This document shows positions 1-12,578 of a DNA stretch of 64,000 nucleotides, in pieces. A program made the translations under genes and the position numbers. Each line of letters opens with the position of its first letter. Position 1 is the first letter of the stretch. The notes under the pieces are model-generated. The model was not told where the DNA came from. It did not search any database and worked only from the letters and a program-made list of their open reading frames with translations. This stretch comes from Scolanthus callimorphus (Eukaryota; Cnidaria; Anthozoa; Actiniaria; Edwardsiidae): positions 8,653,077-8,717,076 of the forward strand of contig CM066924.1 in the NCBI GenBank assembly GCA_033964015.1, in the 5' to 3' direction.

Positions 1-872
1 CAACAGCTGAGTGGTTTTCATACCATTAATGCACTCTTGAACTCCGAAGAACGTTCTTCTTCTTCCATATGGGCCCATCTCGTTCTATCTTGAAGATTCT
101 TATGGGCTTTAATGAAGTGCAGTGTGGCTGTAGCAAAATAAAAGTTTCAACAAAGTGCGGGTGGTTTAAAAAAAGAATGATGTGCCCTGGTCAGCGGCTT
201 ATGGCTAGCTGACTCCACAGCCTGTCCTTGAAGGTCACAGGCATTTTACATGAATGTTATATCAACTACTTGGAAATGGTAGGGTCTTGTTACATGTCTG
301 CTGCTGCATCCATGGCAGAGAAATGTATGGGAAGTGTAGTTTGGCTGATTTCCAGTGGTAGTCTATGCAGTGATTGCAGAGAATTGTTGCCTGTGCCATG
401 ATACCATCAAGAATGATATCGATTGATAACATCAATGTGGCATCTGAAGCAATTTCATAGCTGTCAAGTCACCCACATTAGGCAGGTGTCACAAGATTTT
501 GAAGCCTGTTACCCACAAAGTGATTGTGAAAATGTTCATACATTTACTGTATTTCACCTGCATTGTCACTGTGGATTTTTTCATATATTTTCTGTATTTA
601 CCTGACACATGAGGGACAACACTGAATATTTCGGTTGACTGGTATGCAATTTGCAAAGAAAATAGATTTGTCATGGATCAGTGAATAGACTGGACGAAGG
701 AAGGAACTTAAAAAAACTCTTCTCTGGTGAATTAGTTGATTTACAGCATAAATAAAAACTAAACACAATATAGATTGTGAACAGAAAAGTACACAACCGG
801 AGCATGCATAACAATGTAGGCTCATGTAAATCCTAATTAATTTAAGAATCTGAATTGGCAAATGTTTATCTT
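1..872. other. No recognised gene
   Basis: No open reading frame here has recognisable coding character or splice structure. The sequence is AT-rich and unremarkable, and nothing was identified apart from its adjacency to the 3' end of the LINE that follows. Confidence 0.6.
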
Positions 873-900
873 AAGGTAAGGTAAGGTAAGGTAAAGTAAA
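873..900 (-). repeat. LINE 3' tail, pentamer microsatellite
   Basis: Four tandem GGTAA units on the plus strand (TTACC on the element strand) end the 3' UTR of the LINE. Short tandem tails like this are characteristic of the CR1/L2 group, which lacks poly(A). Confidence 0.7.
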
Positions 901-1154
901 CTTTATTTAACCACGCTGGCCTATTCAACATAAAGGCTGATTTCCAATAGGGGCGTGGGTATAATACAAAAATGTGAAATTACAATAATATTCTAGGAAA
1001 TATAATACAAAATTACAATAAATAGCTTTGTCTATGTAGTCCTATATACATCTATTTACAAAAATATACTATAATATGAAAAACTAAGTAATAAATAATT
1101 GAAGAAAGAAAAAAAAAGATATAGATATAGATATAGATATTGGCCATGGGTTGA

Positions 1155-4034
1155 CTCATTGACCTAGGAGACCATTGAAGGCATTGATAGACTCACAGCT
1201 TCGAAGATCATTCGATAAGGAATTCCATACTTTTGCACCTTTATGAAAAGCTCTTTTTCAAGAATTCGGTCTTTGGAAGGGGGAGGGCAAGTTTGTTGTC
1301 TGAATTTCTTAGGTTATAATTGCCCTTAGAGTAAGAACCCCTAAAAATACTTGTGAACCGTGTTGGTGCCATGTGATTCAAAACCTTAAACATTTGTCTA
1401 GCCAAGATGTGAGTCCTGCGTTCGTTCAATGGTCTCCATCCTAAATGATCCATTGCCAATTGAGATTGGCCAGTTTCATTTTTATAATGCATAATCACCC
1501 TGGCACATCTGTTTTGGAGTCCTTGCAGCCTTTGAGCCAACACACTACCCAATGAGTCCCACACCTCACAGCAATAATCAAAATGAGGAAGGACCAGTGC
1601 ATTATAAACAGAAATGAGGATATCACGATTTGCAAATTCTCTTAGACGTTTCAAGGCACTGATTCCTCCCGAAATTTTCTTGGATATCTCTTCTATATGT
1701 TTATTCCAGGTAAGGGACTCATCGATATGCACTCCTAACACCTTGGCATCTTTGACCCGTTTTATCGGGGCTTCCCCAATAATCACACTTGGTTCCTCAG
1801 GGAGCCTAGCTAACCTTGGATTTGACCCAATGAGCATATACTCTGTTTTGGCCACATTGAGGCTCAATTTGTTTGCTTGGAGCCATATCCGTATGTTAGC
1901 CAGGTCCTCATTGAGACCAAACTCAATGTCTTCCAAACTCTTGCCATGAGCTGTTAAACTAGTATCATCAGCAAACATTCGAGGGGTGGTGTAATTGAGG
2001 CAGTTTGGCAAATCATTAATATAGACCAAAAACAAGAGAGGTCCTAAAATGGAGCCTTGTGGAATTCCACAGGAAATTGCCCTTACCCCTGAGTGCTTGC
2101 CGTTGATCTGACAAGTTTGCACGCGATTATATAGGTAAGAGCTGAGAAGTGATAGTGCGCCCCCCCCTGACCCCATAAGCCTCCAGTTTTTTTAATAAAA
2201 GCTCATGGTTAACTGTGTCAAAGGCTTTTTGCAGGTCAAGGAAGACTACCAGGGAATAAAGCCCACGATCCATGTTACAATACCACTCATTTGTACAGTC
2301 CAGCAATGCTGATACAGTTGAGTGGCAACGCCTAAATCCGAATTGGTTTTCCGATAATAAGCCTGTCCCATCTAAATATTCAATTAACTGATTGTACAGT
2401 ATTCTTTCAAGGATTTTACTTATTACCGGGAGGATAGAAATTGGCCGATAGTTGTTTAACATGGATCGAGAGCCTTTTTTATAAAGAGCATTAACTCTGG
2501 CTATTTTCCAATCGCTCGGAAAGACATGAGTCTCAACTGAGGTATTGAAAACGTGCATTAAAGGCCAGGAAATTACCGGTGCTGCTATTTTCAGTACCCC
2601 AGCAGAGATTTTATCAACCCCTGTGGCTTTATTAGTGGAAAGCGAGCTCAACAATTTATAAACCTGAGAGGAACTCACAGGCTGAAAATGAAAACTAGGC
2701 AAACTACCACTATCTGACCTATTTAGGAATTGTCTGAAGTCGCACTCAGAATTTTCCATATTTTCAGCAAGGCTTGGCCCTATGCCGGTAAAATATTCAT
2801 TAAAGACTTCTGCAATTTCTTCAGGATTAGTAATACTATTATCCTTAACCTTAATTTCCTTAATATCATTATCGCGCTGCTTCCGCCCTAGGATATCATT
2901 TACAACTTTCCAAGCTTTCTTGGGATTCCCACTTTCATTTTGTATTTGCGAAGCATAATAATCACATTTGGCTTTACGTAGAGCAATGTTTACTGTATTT
3001 TTGGAAGATTTGTAAAGTTCCCAACTATGGTCATCATTTTTCTTTATAGCTAGAAGTTTTAAATGATCACGCTCACGCATTTTGTCCCTTATATCCCTAG
3101 TTAGCCATGGGATATTAGACTTGCTTCGTATCCGTTTGGATCTTATTGGAGCATGCTTGTCGAGCACTTCTAAAAATATAGTCTTCCAACAACTCCACAT
3201 TGCATCTGCGTTGGTGCCATGATGTAACACTAAAGCCCATGGTTGGGCACGCAAATCTTCTAAGAAGAGGGTTTCCTCAAAATTTTTGAAATTTCTTATT
3301 TCAACTTCCCTTTCATTATCACGCCTCGGCACATAGTTTATTTTCCGCACTGCATAAATCAGACCATGATCACTTTGTCCAACATGAATTACATCTTGAT
3401 GTATCAATTTCTCAGGGTTTGAGGTTATACAAACATCCAAAAGTGACTTTGAGTACTGAGTTATGCGGGTGGGCTTGGTAATCACTTGTGCCAGCTGATA
3501 AAGCTCCATAATACGTGAAAGGTGTTTAGCATCATTATCAAGATTGTCTGGATCTAAAAGATTGGAATTTAGGTCACCCAAAATATAAAATTCTTTATCC
3601 TCGTTATCCAGTTTGCTTATCATAAGCTCAATTCTATCATATACTTCCACTGGAGAGTTTGGTATTCTATAAATTGACGAAACAATGAATGGCTTACTAT
3701 TTGGTTTCCTCACTTCAAGGCACACAGCTTCAAGGTTTTCTGGAACGAGGTCAGGACGCTAAATAAAATTGATAGATTTTCGAATGTAAATACACACCCC
3801 ACCTCCGTGTCGGTTTCGATCACAACGAATGATATCGAAGCCTTGTACACAAACATCAGTGTAATACTGATTGAGGCGGGTTTCATTCAGCGCAAAAATA
3901 TCAAAATAATTTCGCCCTAGTAATAACCGCATCTCGTCGATGTAAGCCGGTAAACTGACAACGTTTAGAAAACCCATCTTAAAACCTCGAAGTTTTGGAA
4001 AACTGTGAGGCCCCCCAATGCTTGAGGTCAACAC
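1155..4034 (-). pseudogene. LINE ORF2: endonuclease-reverse transcriptase, broken
   Basis: This ORF would nick target DNA and reverse-transcribe the element RNA. The endonuclease shows ALNETRL near the N-terminus, then GDLNSN and SDHGL. The RT shows LDLQKAFDTVNH (motif A), GIPQGSILGP (B) and FADDTSL (C, catalytic DD), and a C-terminal KVWNSL region. Three lesions are visible: an in-frame TAG at 3759-3761 with reading frame resuming on both sides; a frameshift at the C-run 2160-2168 between motif A and motif B; and a 1-base shift near 1256 that causes a premature stop at 1241, while the conserved C-terminus continues in another frame to a TGA at 1155-1157. The first in-frame ATG lies only shortly before the endonuclease start. 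Confidence 0.85.
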
Positions 4035-4046
4035 TGGCCGTGAAAC

Positions 4047-5247
4047 CTATTTACTAATATAAGCTTTAAAATTATCACATAATTTCTGCGTACCTGCGGC
4101 ATTGAGATGAAGCCTACTGCGGTTAAGACAAGACGCATCAATATTGTTATTGTCAATAAACCCTAGTCCGTTGACCTTGGCCATCTTCTTCAGTATAGTG
4201 TTTAGACTTGTAATCTTCTCCTTGAGATTCTCCTTCTTCCGCTCACGAGTGACAATTGAAGAGATTGTTACCTTAATAGATTGCTCTGTGATGGATTTAG
4301 CAAGCCCAAGAATATTAGATGCAATTTCTGGAGGCTCTTGAATTAATAAATTATTCGATCCCACGTGAAGAATAATTTCATCTGGATTTTTGCGGAGGTT
4401 AGGCTTGATGTAATCTACCATATCCTCTACTGTGCATCCACTATACGAGTAAACTCCCACGTTTGTTGCATCTAGTCCCTCTTTGATTTTATAATCATTA
4501 ACATATTTAATAATTGAATCACCCACGATAATGACCCTTCTATTTGAAAGTCCATTTTCATCCTGCTGAGAACTTGATTTGTCAATAGCATCTGAGATCA
4601 AATGACCCTGAGAAGGGGGAGCTTTTTTGCCTTTCTTCTTCTTTTTCGCCTTAGATGAATTAGAAGTAGACATGGTAGGCTCAGTAGGCTTTGAACTTGA
4701 AGTTGATTGCAGAGAATGACCTTCATTTACGATTTGTTCTGATTCCGAGGCTTTATTTTGCACACTGTGACCAGCACTAGCAGTGCTAGAGGGCAATGGA
4801 TCTTTTATCTCGCCGCCAGAGGCCAATAACCGTAGAGATAAAAGCAGAGCATCGATGGTAGATTGAAGTTGCTCGATCTTTACTTCGGCTCGGTGTTTTC
4901 CCTCTCGAAGGTCATTGAGCTCCGCTTCGGTTTCAAAATTGCTTTGTTGACATTTTAGTTCGTCTATATCGGTCTTGAGACTCTTATAGAGCGAAAAGCA
5001 ACCGCATGAACTCAGATTATTTAGTAAAGAATCATCCTCACTGCCAGTTTGGGACGCAGTTTGGCTCGGTTTGCTCGGTTCATCAATTACAATGGCGGCT
5101 TCTTCTTCCACGTGTTCTAGTTCGTCGATGAAAATTCCTTTTAAATACTCAGATAATTTACTTTCCAGCTCAGCTTTCGACCCCGCAGTAGGTAATTCAA
5201 ACTTTGCTAGTATTTTCCTGAGTTCCTCGACCTTCCTCGACCTTCAT
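4047..5247 (-). pseudogene. LINE ORF1: SAP-like, coiled-coil and SGNH esterase protein
   Basis: The likely start is the ATG at 5247-5245. It is thrown out of frame by a tandem 10-bp duplication (5225-5234 and 5235-5244), so the long frame now has no proper start. The N-terminus resembles a SAP nucleic-acid-binding motif (VEELRKILAKFELPTAGSKA). Then come an acidic/coiled-coil stretch, a Ser/Thr/Lys-rich linker with a KKKKKGKK cluster, and an SGNH-hydrolase domain with GDSIIKYV (catalytic Ser), HVGSNNL (Asn) and a C-terminal RLHLNAAG (His). SGNH-type ORF1 proteins are known from CR1/L2 LINEs, where they are thought to act in RNA/lipid interactions of the RNP. The ORF ends with TAG at 4049-4047, in the same frame as ORF2. 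Confidence 0.8.
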
Positions 5248-6190
5248 ATCTTACTAAAAAACACAAAATTATATTTAATTGCTTGGCAGCTAAATAGTTC
5301 TTAAAATAAACATTTGAATTTGAATGGCCAATGTTATAATTCCAAATTTTATTAACAACTATTTGGCTGTCGGATAGTTTTTGGCTGATTTGCACTTAGT
5401 AAGATAAACATTTTGTTAATTCAAATTTTTAAGCAGTGTAATTGAGAATCAGAATGTGATAAATATAGTGGTTTCTTACTATCACATTGTGAGAGATATA
5501 TAGTGAGTAGTGGAAAGCCAATCAGATAGCAGGCTTCATGATTTCAACGAAATGCCAATAATAGAATTTGTGCTTGTAAATTTGTGAAACTGGACAGGTT
5601 CATATAGTGGTTGCTGATATTTAACAATTAGACTGAGTTCAAGTTTTCTATGATTCAATAGTTAGTTATTGAGGTGCGTAGCATGGAGTTGACTATTTGA
5701 CTTATAGAAAACATGAATGAGTAGTCTAATTGTTTTAGTAGAATCCCACTGGCATACTATCTTGGAGTTGTTAATTATTTTCATGGTTTTAGAGAGTTTG
5801 GTGCTAGCATATTTGTTACTTGCTATCTATTACGTAGATTGTGAGTAGCGCAGCCAATTAGATTACAGGATTGGTGACAGTATGCAACTGGGTTTCTACT
5901 AACATTAATAAGTCATAAGCCCCCCCCCCCCTCTCCCAGCTCTGCAGTCCCTACAATTTTTGCAAATTTCAGTATTCATGTTAAAGTACTTTGCAACCTT
6001 CAGAGTTTGAAGTGTCATATATTGGGCAATTCCAGGAAATATATATGTATCCCTTGGATGGGTGGCATTCTGAAATTCTGAATCTTAGGGGGGTTTTCAA
6101 GCTCGGAATTCTGTGTTCATGGGGGCTCTTAGAGCTGAAAGTTAGTTTAACCTCTCAGGAATTCTACATGCACCGGGATAATATATGCAT
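5248..6190. other. No recognised gene
   Basis: AT-rich intergenic DNA. A 12-base C-run lies near 5930-5941. No convincing exon or RNA gene was seen. Confidence 0.55.
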
Positions 6191-6191
6191 T

Positions 6192-6270
6192 GGGGGGGGG
6201 GGGGGGGGGGGGGGGTATAAGCCACTTTGGAACTTCTGGATGCATGGGGGGGGGGGGGGGGGGGGGGGGG
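6192..6270. repeat. Paired long poly-G tracts
   Basis: Uninterrupted G-runs of 24 (6192-6215) and 25 (6246-6270) bases are separated by 30 bases, each preceded by a 'tgcat' sequence. This suggests tandem duplication of a unit ending in a G-run. Run length is the least reliable part of any assembly. Confidence 0.75.
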
Positions 6271-6408
6271 TAAAAACTAGTGCAGCCCATCTCTCAAGGG
6301 CACACATATTTTCGGGAATTGCCCATTTAAAAAAAAAACTTGTATACATTATAGATCAACTGATCAACTCTCTAGTGGTACACTTGTGCTTGTTTTATGA
6401 TTCAAACT

Positions 6409-6520
6409 TAAAGGCCCATCGCCAACCTTTGTGCCCTGTTTTCAAATTGATCCATTGTTTTTCGGGTGCTCTGAATGGCTAAGAGTCCGCAAAAGCTCTT
6501 GGTTGGTGATGGGCCTTTAA
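6409..6520. mobile_element. Short palindromic MITE, ~112 bp
   Basis: Terminal inverted repeats of about 20 bases (TTAAAGGCCCATCGCCAACC at the left, its near-perfect complement at 6501-6520) enclose about 70 bases with no coding capacity. Both ends are TTAA-like, which could be the target duplication. Confidence 0.65.
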
Positions 6521-8380
6521 AAAAAGATTGAAGTCTATAGAATGTGGTATGCAGATGCGATTTTATAAAATCAAGAGTGGAGCTTATATGAAAAGTGGCT
6601 CTGCAGGATCACATGATCCGGTGTAGTGAGGTATGTCAAGTAGTGAGGTATGTAGTATTGAAAAAAAAAATTTGAAGCAATAATTGTTGACGTAGATGCC
6701 TTGTAGTTGGCGAAATTACATTACAGTTGCTTACGAATGTGAACACGAATGTGAATAGGTGCCAGGTTAAAAATGTATTATATAGATGTTCTACAACTTT
6801 CTCACATTGCCCCCACACAAAATAAGATTACTTGGGACTACATTTCTGTTTCAAGCATGTAAAACATATAAAGCGACCATGTGTCAATCGATTTTTTTCG
6901 TGTCATTTTTATATCAATCCTGAAAGAAACCAGCCAAAACCAGATCGTTTTAATGAAGAACGAAATTGATTCGTGTTCAAGTTCATTTAGCAGAATAATA
7001 CAGTGATTATTTTATTTTTATATCAAAATGAAATGTGTTTTGGTGCCTCGCTTTTTGCGATCAAAATCAGGAAGTGTCTGAAGTGTGGACGTACCTTATT
7101 CATCTGAAGGTAGTGAATTTGGAGGACAGTACATGGGTTGATCTTTAAACTTTTATCCCTCATTGTTTGGCAAAGTGTACACGGTTTATGATTTGGTACT
7201 TCGTATTTTCTAAATCACCACGGACCGGCATGCTTTTCAAAAACTTCTCTGAAAGACCTGAAAACTGGAAAAAGTCTATTAAATATTTTGGAAAAATGCC
7301 ATCAGTGAAATTTTAGGTCGTTTTGCTTTCACATTTCAAGATTGTAAGAGGCGAATTTTCTAGTTCGACTCGTGACGGTTATTTTCAAGAACACATGAGC
7401 CCATGGAGAAAGGAATGCAGACAAAAACACGAACCCGAGCGAGCACGGTTCGGTGAATTCCGTAGTGGAATACGTATGTACGAATGAATTAGTAGTGTCC
7501 AAATATCTAATATGTAAACTAAATACATTGAAAGCTATTACCAGGCAAAGTTTTAGGATTCTTGCGCAATTTCCTCGAAAATGTGCTCTAATCTACCACA
7601 CTACATCTATGAATAGGTTCTCGGTTCAACTTTTTAGGTTTGGCTGTGCTCGTAAAGTATGCCGATAGTCGGTTTGGGGCTCATGATTTTGAGGGGGACC
7701 ACTTTTTTCTAAGTAAAAACAATGGGGAGGATACAGAAAAAATTCCAAAGAACGAGTCGATGAGGGAAAATACGTTTCCAGCCATCTGGTGAGCCTAAGA
7801 TTTCTAAATTTTCTTCACCAGAGCATATCCTCACAACCCCTATGCAGAGTCCCTTCCACGGTATTCTATTATCAAGATAACACAGCTCTAATTTTGTTTT
7901 CCATCTTGTTGTCTCAAACCTTCCAATTATATGAAATAAATTTTGAAACAAATCATTTCTCTGATGCATTCATCAATAATATTGTTTTTCATTCCTTCCT
8001 AACAAGGGGAGATGTTTTTTTTTTTCGGAACTACATTGGGGATGTTAAATATTTCCAGAAAATTTTTTACCTGCCCCCAACCCCTCGGACATATTTTCTG
8101 AATGCAGCAATCAACAATCTACTGGCTTTCGTCAAGGGTTTCATTATCATCATGTTCAGCAACATCGGCCATGACGGCTTGAATATCTTCAGCTGATTGT
8201 ACCGTCACCATTTATTCAACTTCAGAGATACGCTCATGGCAGCACCTGATAAAAGAGGCACATGCATATTATTAGAAATCCACAGTTGTCAGGTTGTGAT
8301 AATTTGTTTGTCTAGATTATTGTGAGACCCCAAAATGACCCCATGCAAACTTAAAAGGTGTTCCAGAAAATCTACAAGAA
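6521..8380. other. No convincing gene
   Basis: Mostly non-coding. On the minus strand at about 8080-8255 there is a short coding-looking relic (CCHERISEV, then a stop, then an acidic stretch with AEHDDNETLDESQ) which might be the remains of a transposase C-terminus. It is too short to name. Confidence 0.4.
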
Positions 8381-8943
8381 TTTAATCTCCCCAGCACCAA
8401 AAGACTCCCTCTGTCTGCTTACAGTGTGTTATGTTTTGGTGTATGATGGATCTAAAATGCAGTGGCCCATGTGGGTTTATTGCAACTTTCACAAATCATT
8501 TCCGTGACTGGTTGCAAAGTTGGTTGCTGTTATCGGTCCGTGTACCTAAATTTGGTACCTGAAATCGAAAATCAACTTTTTTTTCAATTTTATTTTTGAA
8601 AACAAAACACAAATTCGAATGCTTTTTGTTTTACGCCTTATATGGGAGAAACTATTGTCTTTAATCTCCCCAGCACCAAAAGACTCCCTCTGTCTGCTTA
8701 CAGTGTGTTATGTTTTGGTGTATGATGGATCTAAAATGCAGTGGCCCATGTGGGTTTATTGCAACTTTCACAAATCATTTCCGTGACTGGTTGCAAAGTT
8801 GGTTGCTGTTATCGGTCCGTGTACCTAAATTTGGTACCTGAAATCGAAAATCAACTTTTTTTTCAATTTTTATTTTTGAAAACAAAACACAAATTCGAAT
8901 GCTTTTTGTTTTACGCCTTATATGGGAGAAACTATTGTCTTTG
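8381..8943. repeat. 279-bp tandem duplication
   Basis: The block 8381-8659 is followed directly by an almost identical block 8660-8943, starting from the shared TTTAATCTCCCCAGCACC. The copies differ by little more than one extra T in a T-run. Neither copy has a recognisable gene. Confidence 0.9.
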
Positions 8944-9154
8944 CGTGATTTTTCACTTTGCGTTTTTCAAACAAGTGAAGCAACGCATGCTGGAATGCAA
9001 TTATTTTCTATTCAAAATATAGGCGATTTTATTGGCTTAGACACAAAAATCAGTAAAGTTACCATGTAAGAAAAACGTTTCTCAGGAATTATGGGGAGAT
9101 ATAAACACATGTAGTACTCATAAACAGGATATACGATTTGTAAAGACTTCGTAT

Positions 9155-11434
9155 ATTGCCCGATTTCATCTGAGGGTCTGGGCACTAGTTTTGACTTTTG
9201 CCGGACGGAATATTCAAGATGGCGACCGCGATGCTTAATTGCCAGCATAACACGCTCTCAGGTTTTATACCGGTGATTCCAAAAGTGTACTTCTATTGGG
9301 ATTTTACCAAACAACTGCTGGGCTATTCTAGAACAGGAAGCAATTTATCCAGTGAATTTGAATACCCCAAGATGGTCGTGATTTGACAGTCAAACACACG
9401 CATGAGTACTTTATTAGTGGGAGCTATGATATTTTGCGCTTGGTCAAAACCGTGCTTACAACTTTCAAATTGTACTTGGGCTAGAGAAAGGAACCATGCA
9501 GTTCATGCATAAACATTTTATCATACGGAAAGGGAGACAGATCACTACATCGAATGGACGGGTTGAGTGGATACTACATTATACCAGGATTATAGAATTA
9601 ATTTGCATTTAAAACACACGAGTTACGCGTGGTGGATGTTTATATGATATAGCTCTTGGCAACATTTTCCAGCTAGAGGGTGCCAGATTTTAAGACCTGT
9701 GTTACATTCTGGAATTAATAATGAGAGTGAAAAATATTGCAATATTTTAACAAATTGGATATAATATACAGTGTTATGTCTTTATACTTCCTTAAACAGA
9801 GGACCAATGCAATAGGATTTTTGAAGCAGGATTTAAAATAAAATGGCTGCAAGGAGAAAGGACTGGAAAAAAGAAAATCGTACAGGATGCAGTGTGTTTG
9901 ATTTATCAGGATGTGTTTGCTTTGTGGACGGCTATAAAGGCAGTACCTTGCCATTTTACAACACTATAGTACATACTTTATCACTTATCACTCGGGTAAA
10001 AAAGAAATAAATTAGGGGGTAACAAATCCAAATTCTCTTGTGTAAACCTGTGAGTAAATTCCTTGCTACCTTGTGGAAACCCAAGCTATAATCTATCAAA
10101 TCCTGGGTCCAAAATGAAAATCCCTATGGAAATCCAGGGTCAAAATGAAGAGCCCTGGGGAAATCCAGGGTCAAATTGTATAGACCCTGTGGAATCCAAG
10201 ATCCTCAGTAGGCTAGTGTGGGATATTGGACAGTAAATAGAATAGCTCAATCACAATTTAGAACCAGAGTTCCTCCGTTTTCAGGCTTTCAAATTTCCAG
10301 GACTTTTCGAGGACTTATTTCAAGGACGTTTGGGTATCCTTAGGGTATCCTAGTTTTAAAGATAACATATTGGTGGTTTCTATTAGGTTCCTTTATTTCA
10401 TTTTACAAGAGACACCCTCAACATCTTGCAATACTCCATGACTTTGGTGTGTTTTTGTAAAAGCTCCATGACTTCCCAGGCTGGAAAAGGACATTTGAAA
10501 AATCCATGACCTTCCAATTTTTTTAATGACTGAATCTAATGCAAATAACGAATAAAATAAATAAAATAACGATTTGAGAAAGGAGAAGGGAGTTCACATG
10601 AGTGTTCTTTAAGAATATCATATGCTTTTACATCGTTTTTCCCTTATAAATTGCTGACTTCTTTGTCTCGCAGGGCAAAGCTTTCAAATAAATATTTTGA
10701 GGATGTGGGAGCGTCTCTGGTGGCATGAGTCAGCAATATTGAATTCCATGTCCAGTTTTCTCAGAAAAAACACTTCCCTTCAGTTAGGATAATATAGACA
10801 ATCGAGTTCAGAAAGTGTTTTACACACTCCTATAAACACTCAAATTCTGTCAACGTCAACACAATCACATAAAATAGTTTATTGTGGCTTCTTGCTAAGA
10901 GATTTATGGTCCAAGTTCTCTCCTTTTCGAGCTTCCTTCTCATCTGGAAAATCTGGCCAAGAGCCTATCCTACACGCAAACTTGATTGCATAAGTTATAA
11001 TTCAATAATGTAGTATTCGCTCAAACAGTCCATTCGATGTAGTGATCTGTCTCCCTTTCCGTATGATAAAATGTTTATACATGAACTGGTTCCTTTTCTC
11101 TTGACCATGTACAATTTGAATTTCGACCAGGCGCAAAATTTCAGAGCTCCCGCTACTAAGTGCTCATGCGCGCGTGTGTTTTGACTGTCAAATCTCGACA
11201 TCTTGGGGCATTCAAATTCATCTCGATAAATTCCTTCCTTGTTCTAGAATAGCCCAGGAGTTGTTTGGTAAAATCCAAATAGAAGTACACTTTTGGAATC
11301 ACCGGTATAAAACCTGAGAGTGCGTTATGCTAGCAAGTAACCTCGAATGGCCAAATCGCGGCCGCCATCTTGAATATTCCGTCCGGCGAAAGTCAAAACT
11401 AGTGCCCAGACCCTCACGGATGAAATCGGGCAAT
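9155..11434. mobile_element. Foldback-type element with ~450-bp inverted arms
   Basis: The left arm (9155-9608) and right arm (10985-11434) are diverged inverted copies. Shared landmarks include ATTGCCCGATTTCATC, GGTCTGGGCACTAGTTTTGA, CACTTTTGGAATCACCGGTA and CATCGAATGGAC with its flanks. The 1.38-kb spacer has no gene; it holds degenerate short repeats of an AATCCAGGGTCAAA type (10080-10180). Arms this long with a non-coding centre fit a foldback or non-autonomous DNA transposon. Transposase and target duplication were not found. Confidence 0.7.
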
Positions 11435-12411
11435 GGGGAACCTAGCGCAAAATAGTGATTCTCCTTCTTTTGTTTTTCTTTAATCTGATTGGTCTGTAGA
11501 CTTTTTATCGCCAAACTTTCTCAAGCAAGTCGAAATCTATATTTGTTTCATTTGTATTTTGTTACAAGTCATGACAACTTTTCGTGGTAAAAAATGAGAC
11601 ATATCCTATGTGGGGAACCCTCAATGCCGTAGAACAATGTAGCTTTGTTTCCTTCTTGCATGGATGATTACTTAAATAGTACAAAAACCGTCAAATGCAC
11701 GACATAAATTACTCATTTGAACGGAAGCAATCCTTACATTATTTGCAGTTTCCCTTCCTAAAGTTTTGGCTAATAAAATTGTACAGCAAAGTAACAGCTA
11801 CTACATTTCAATGAATGGAAGTTTCAAAACCAAAGTGAAATCATTCAACATCTTTCAATGCATGAGTAATGTAACTTCTATTAAAAATACAACTTTAGCG
11901 ATAAAGCTTGTTATTGAAATGGTTGGCTGTCTTCGTCCGAAGACTCGAGCACTCGCTTAATGCACTTGAAGCTATGTTTTGTTGCTTTGGTAGACTGTAC
12001 AGAAAAATCAGCTATTGCTGAATTCGGTGATTTGTTAACTGTGTTAATTGTAATATTGAATGGAAAACAGCTCCGCTGAACGCTCCTATGAGCTGATGTG
12101 GGTTGGAGCAATATTGTTATCGTTTAGTTTCTGCATCATTCGTTTTCGCGCGCTGTGGTTTGTAAGTCGTCGCTCAAAACCAGCTTCTTCTGCCATTGTT
12201 TTCATTACTGTGACTCATCGCAGCGAACTGGTGTACAAAAGCGTCTTATTTGCTCTAAACGGTTACATTTCGCTTGAAAAATTTAAGTCAACCTTTTTAC
12301 AGGACCATAGTTGTTGATTTCAAAGTTACTCGTACATGGAAATAGCACAAAACAATATATGACCGAGCGGAGCCTGGGCACCAGTTAAGGACAACATTGC
12401 TTTTTGTATAG
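11435..12411. other. No convincing gene
   Basis: Open frames on both strands near 11911-12317 lack recognisable domains. A short minus-strand stretch ending in KRVLESSDEDSQPFQ (about 11911-12000) has coding-like composition but no supporting exon partners were found. Confidence 0.4.
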
Positions 12412-12574
12412 GTAATCATACGACTTCGAGATCAATTTGGGATTAATTGCACGAGTGAGTTCTTCAAAAAGTATCGAAATTGCACGAGCCCGTTAGGGCG
12501 AGTGCAATTTGAGCTTTTTGAAAAACTCACGAGTGTAATTAATTCCAAATTGAACGAGAATAGTCGTATGATTA
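12412..12574. repeat. 163-bp imperfect palindrome
   Basis: TAATCATACGACTT at the left is matched by AGTCGTATGATTA at the right. The two halves (with ATTGCACGAGTGAGTT... and ...AACTCACGAGTGTAAT) fold back around a centre near 12493 (GAGCCCGTTAGGGCGAG). This is probably a hairpin-type MITE. Confidence 0.75.
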
Positions 12575-12578
12575 CTTA

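Larger units (their letters stand above)
873..5247 (-). mobile_element. CR1/L2-like non-LTR retrotransposon (LINE), damaged
   Basis: A near-full-length LINE reads leftward: ORF1 with an SGNH-hydrolase domain, ORF2 with an apurinic-type endonuclease and reverse transcriptase, a short 3' UTR, and a (GGTAA)n-type tail at 873-893. A (GATATA)n microsatellite lies inside the 3' UTR near 1118-1140. An esterase-type ORF1 with this RT type is typical of the CR1/L2 group of the jockey superclade. The copy is inactive: a 10-bp duplication at the ORF1 start, an in-frame TAG in the endonuclease (3759-3761), a frameshift in a C-run near 2160-2168, and a 1-base shift near 1256 that cuts off the C-terminus. 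Exact 5' end and target-site duplication were not found. Confidence 0.85.

Noticed and set aside
5991..6482. 163-residue ORF across the poly-G tracts
   Set aside because: It depends on homopolymer length and consists of Gly runs with no domain.
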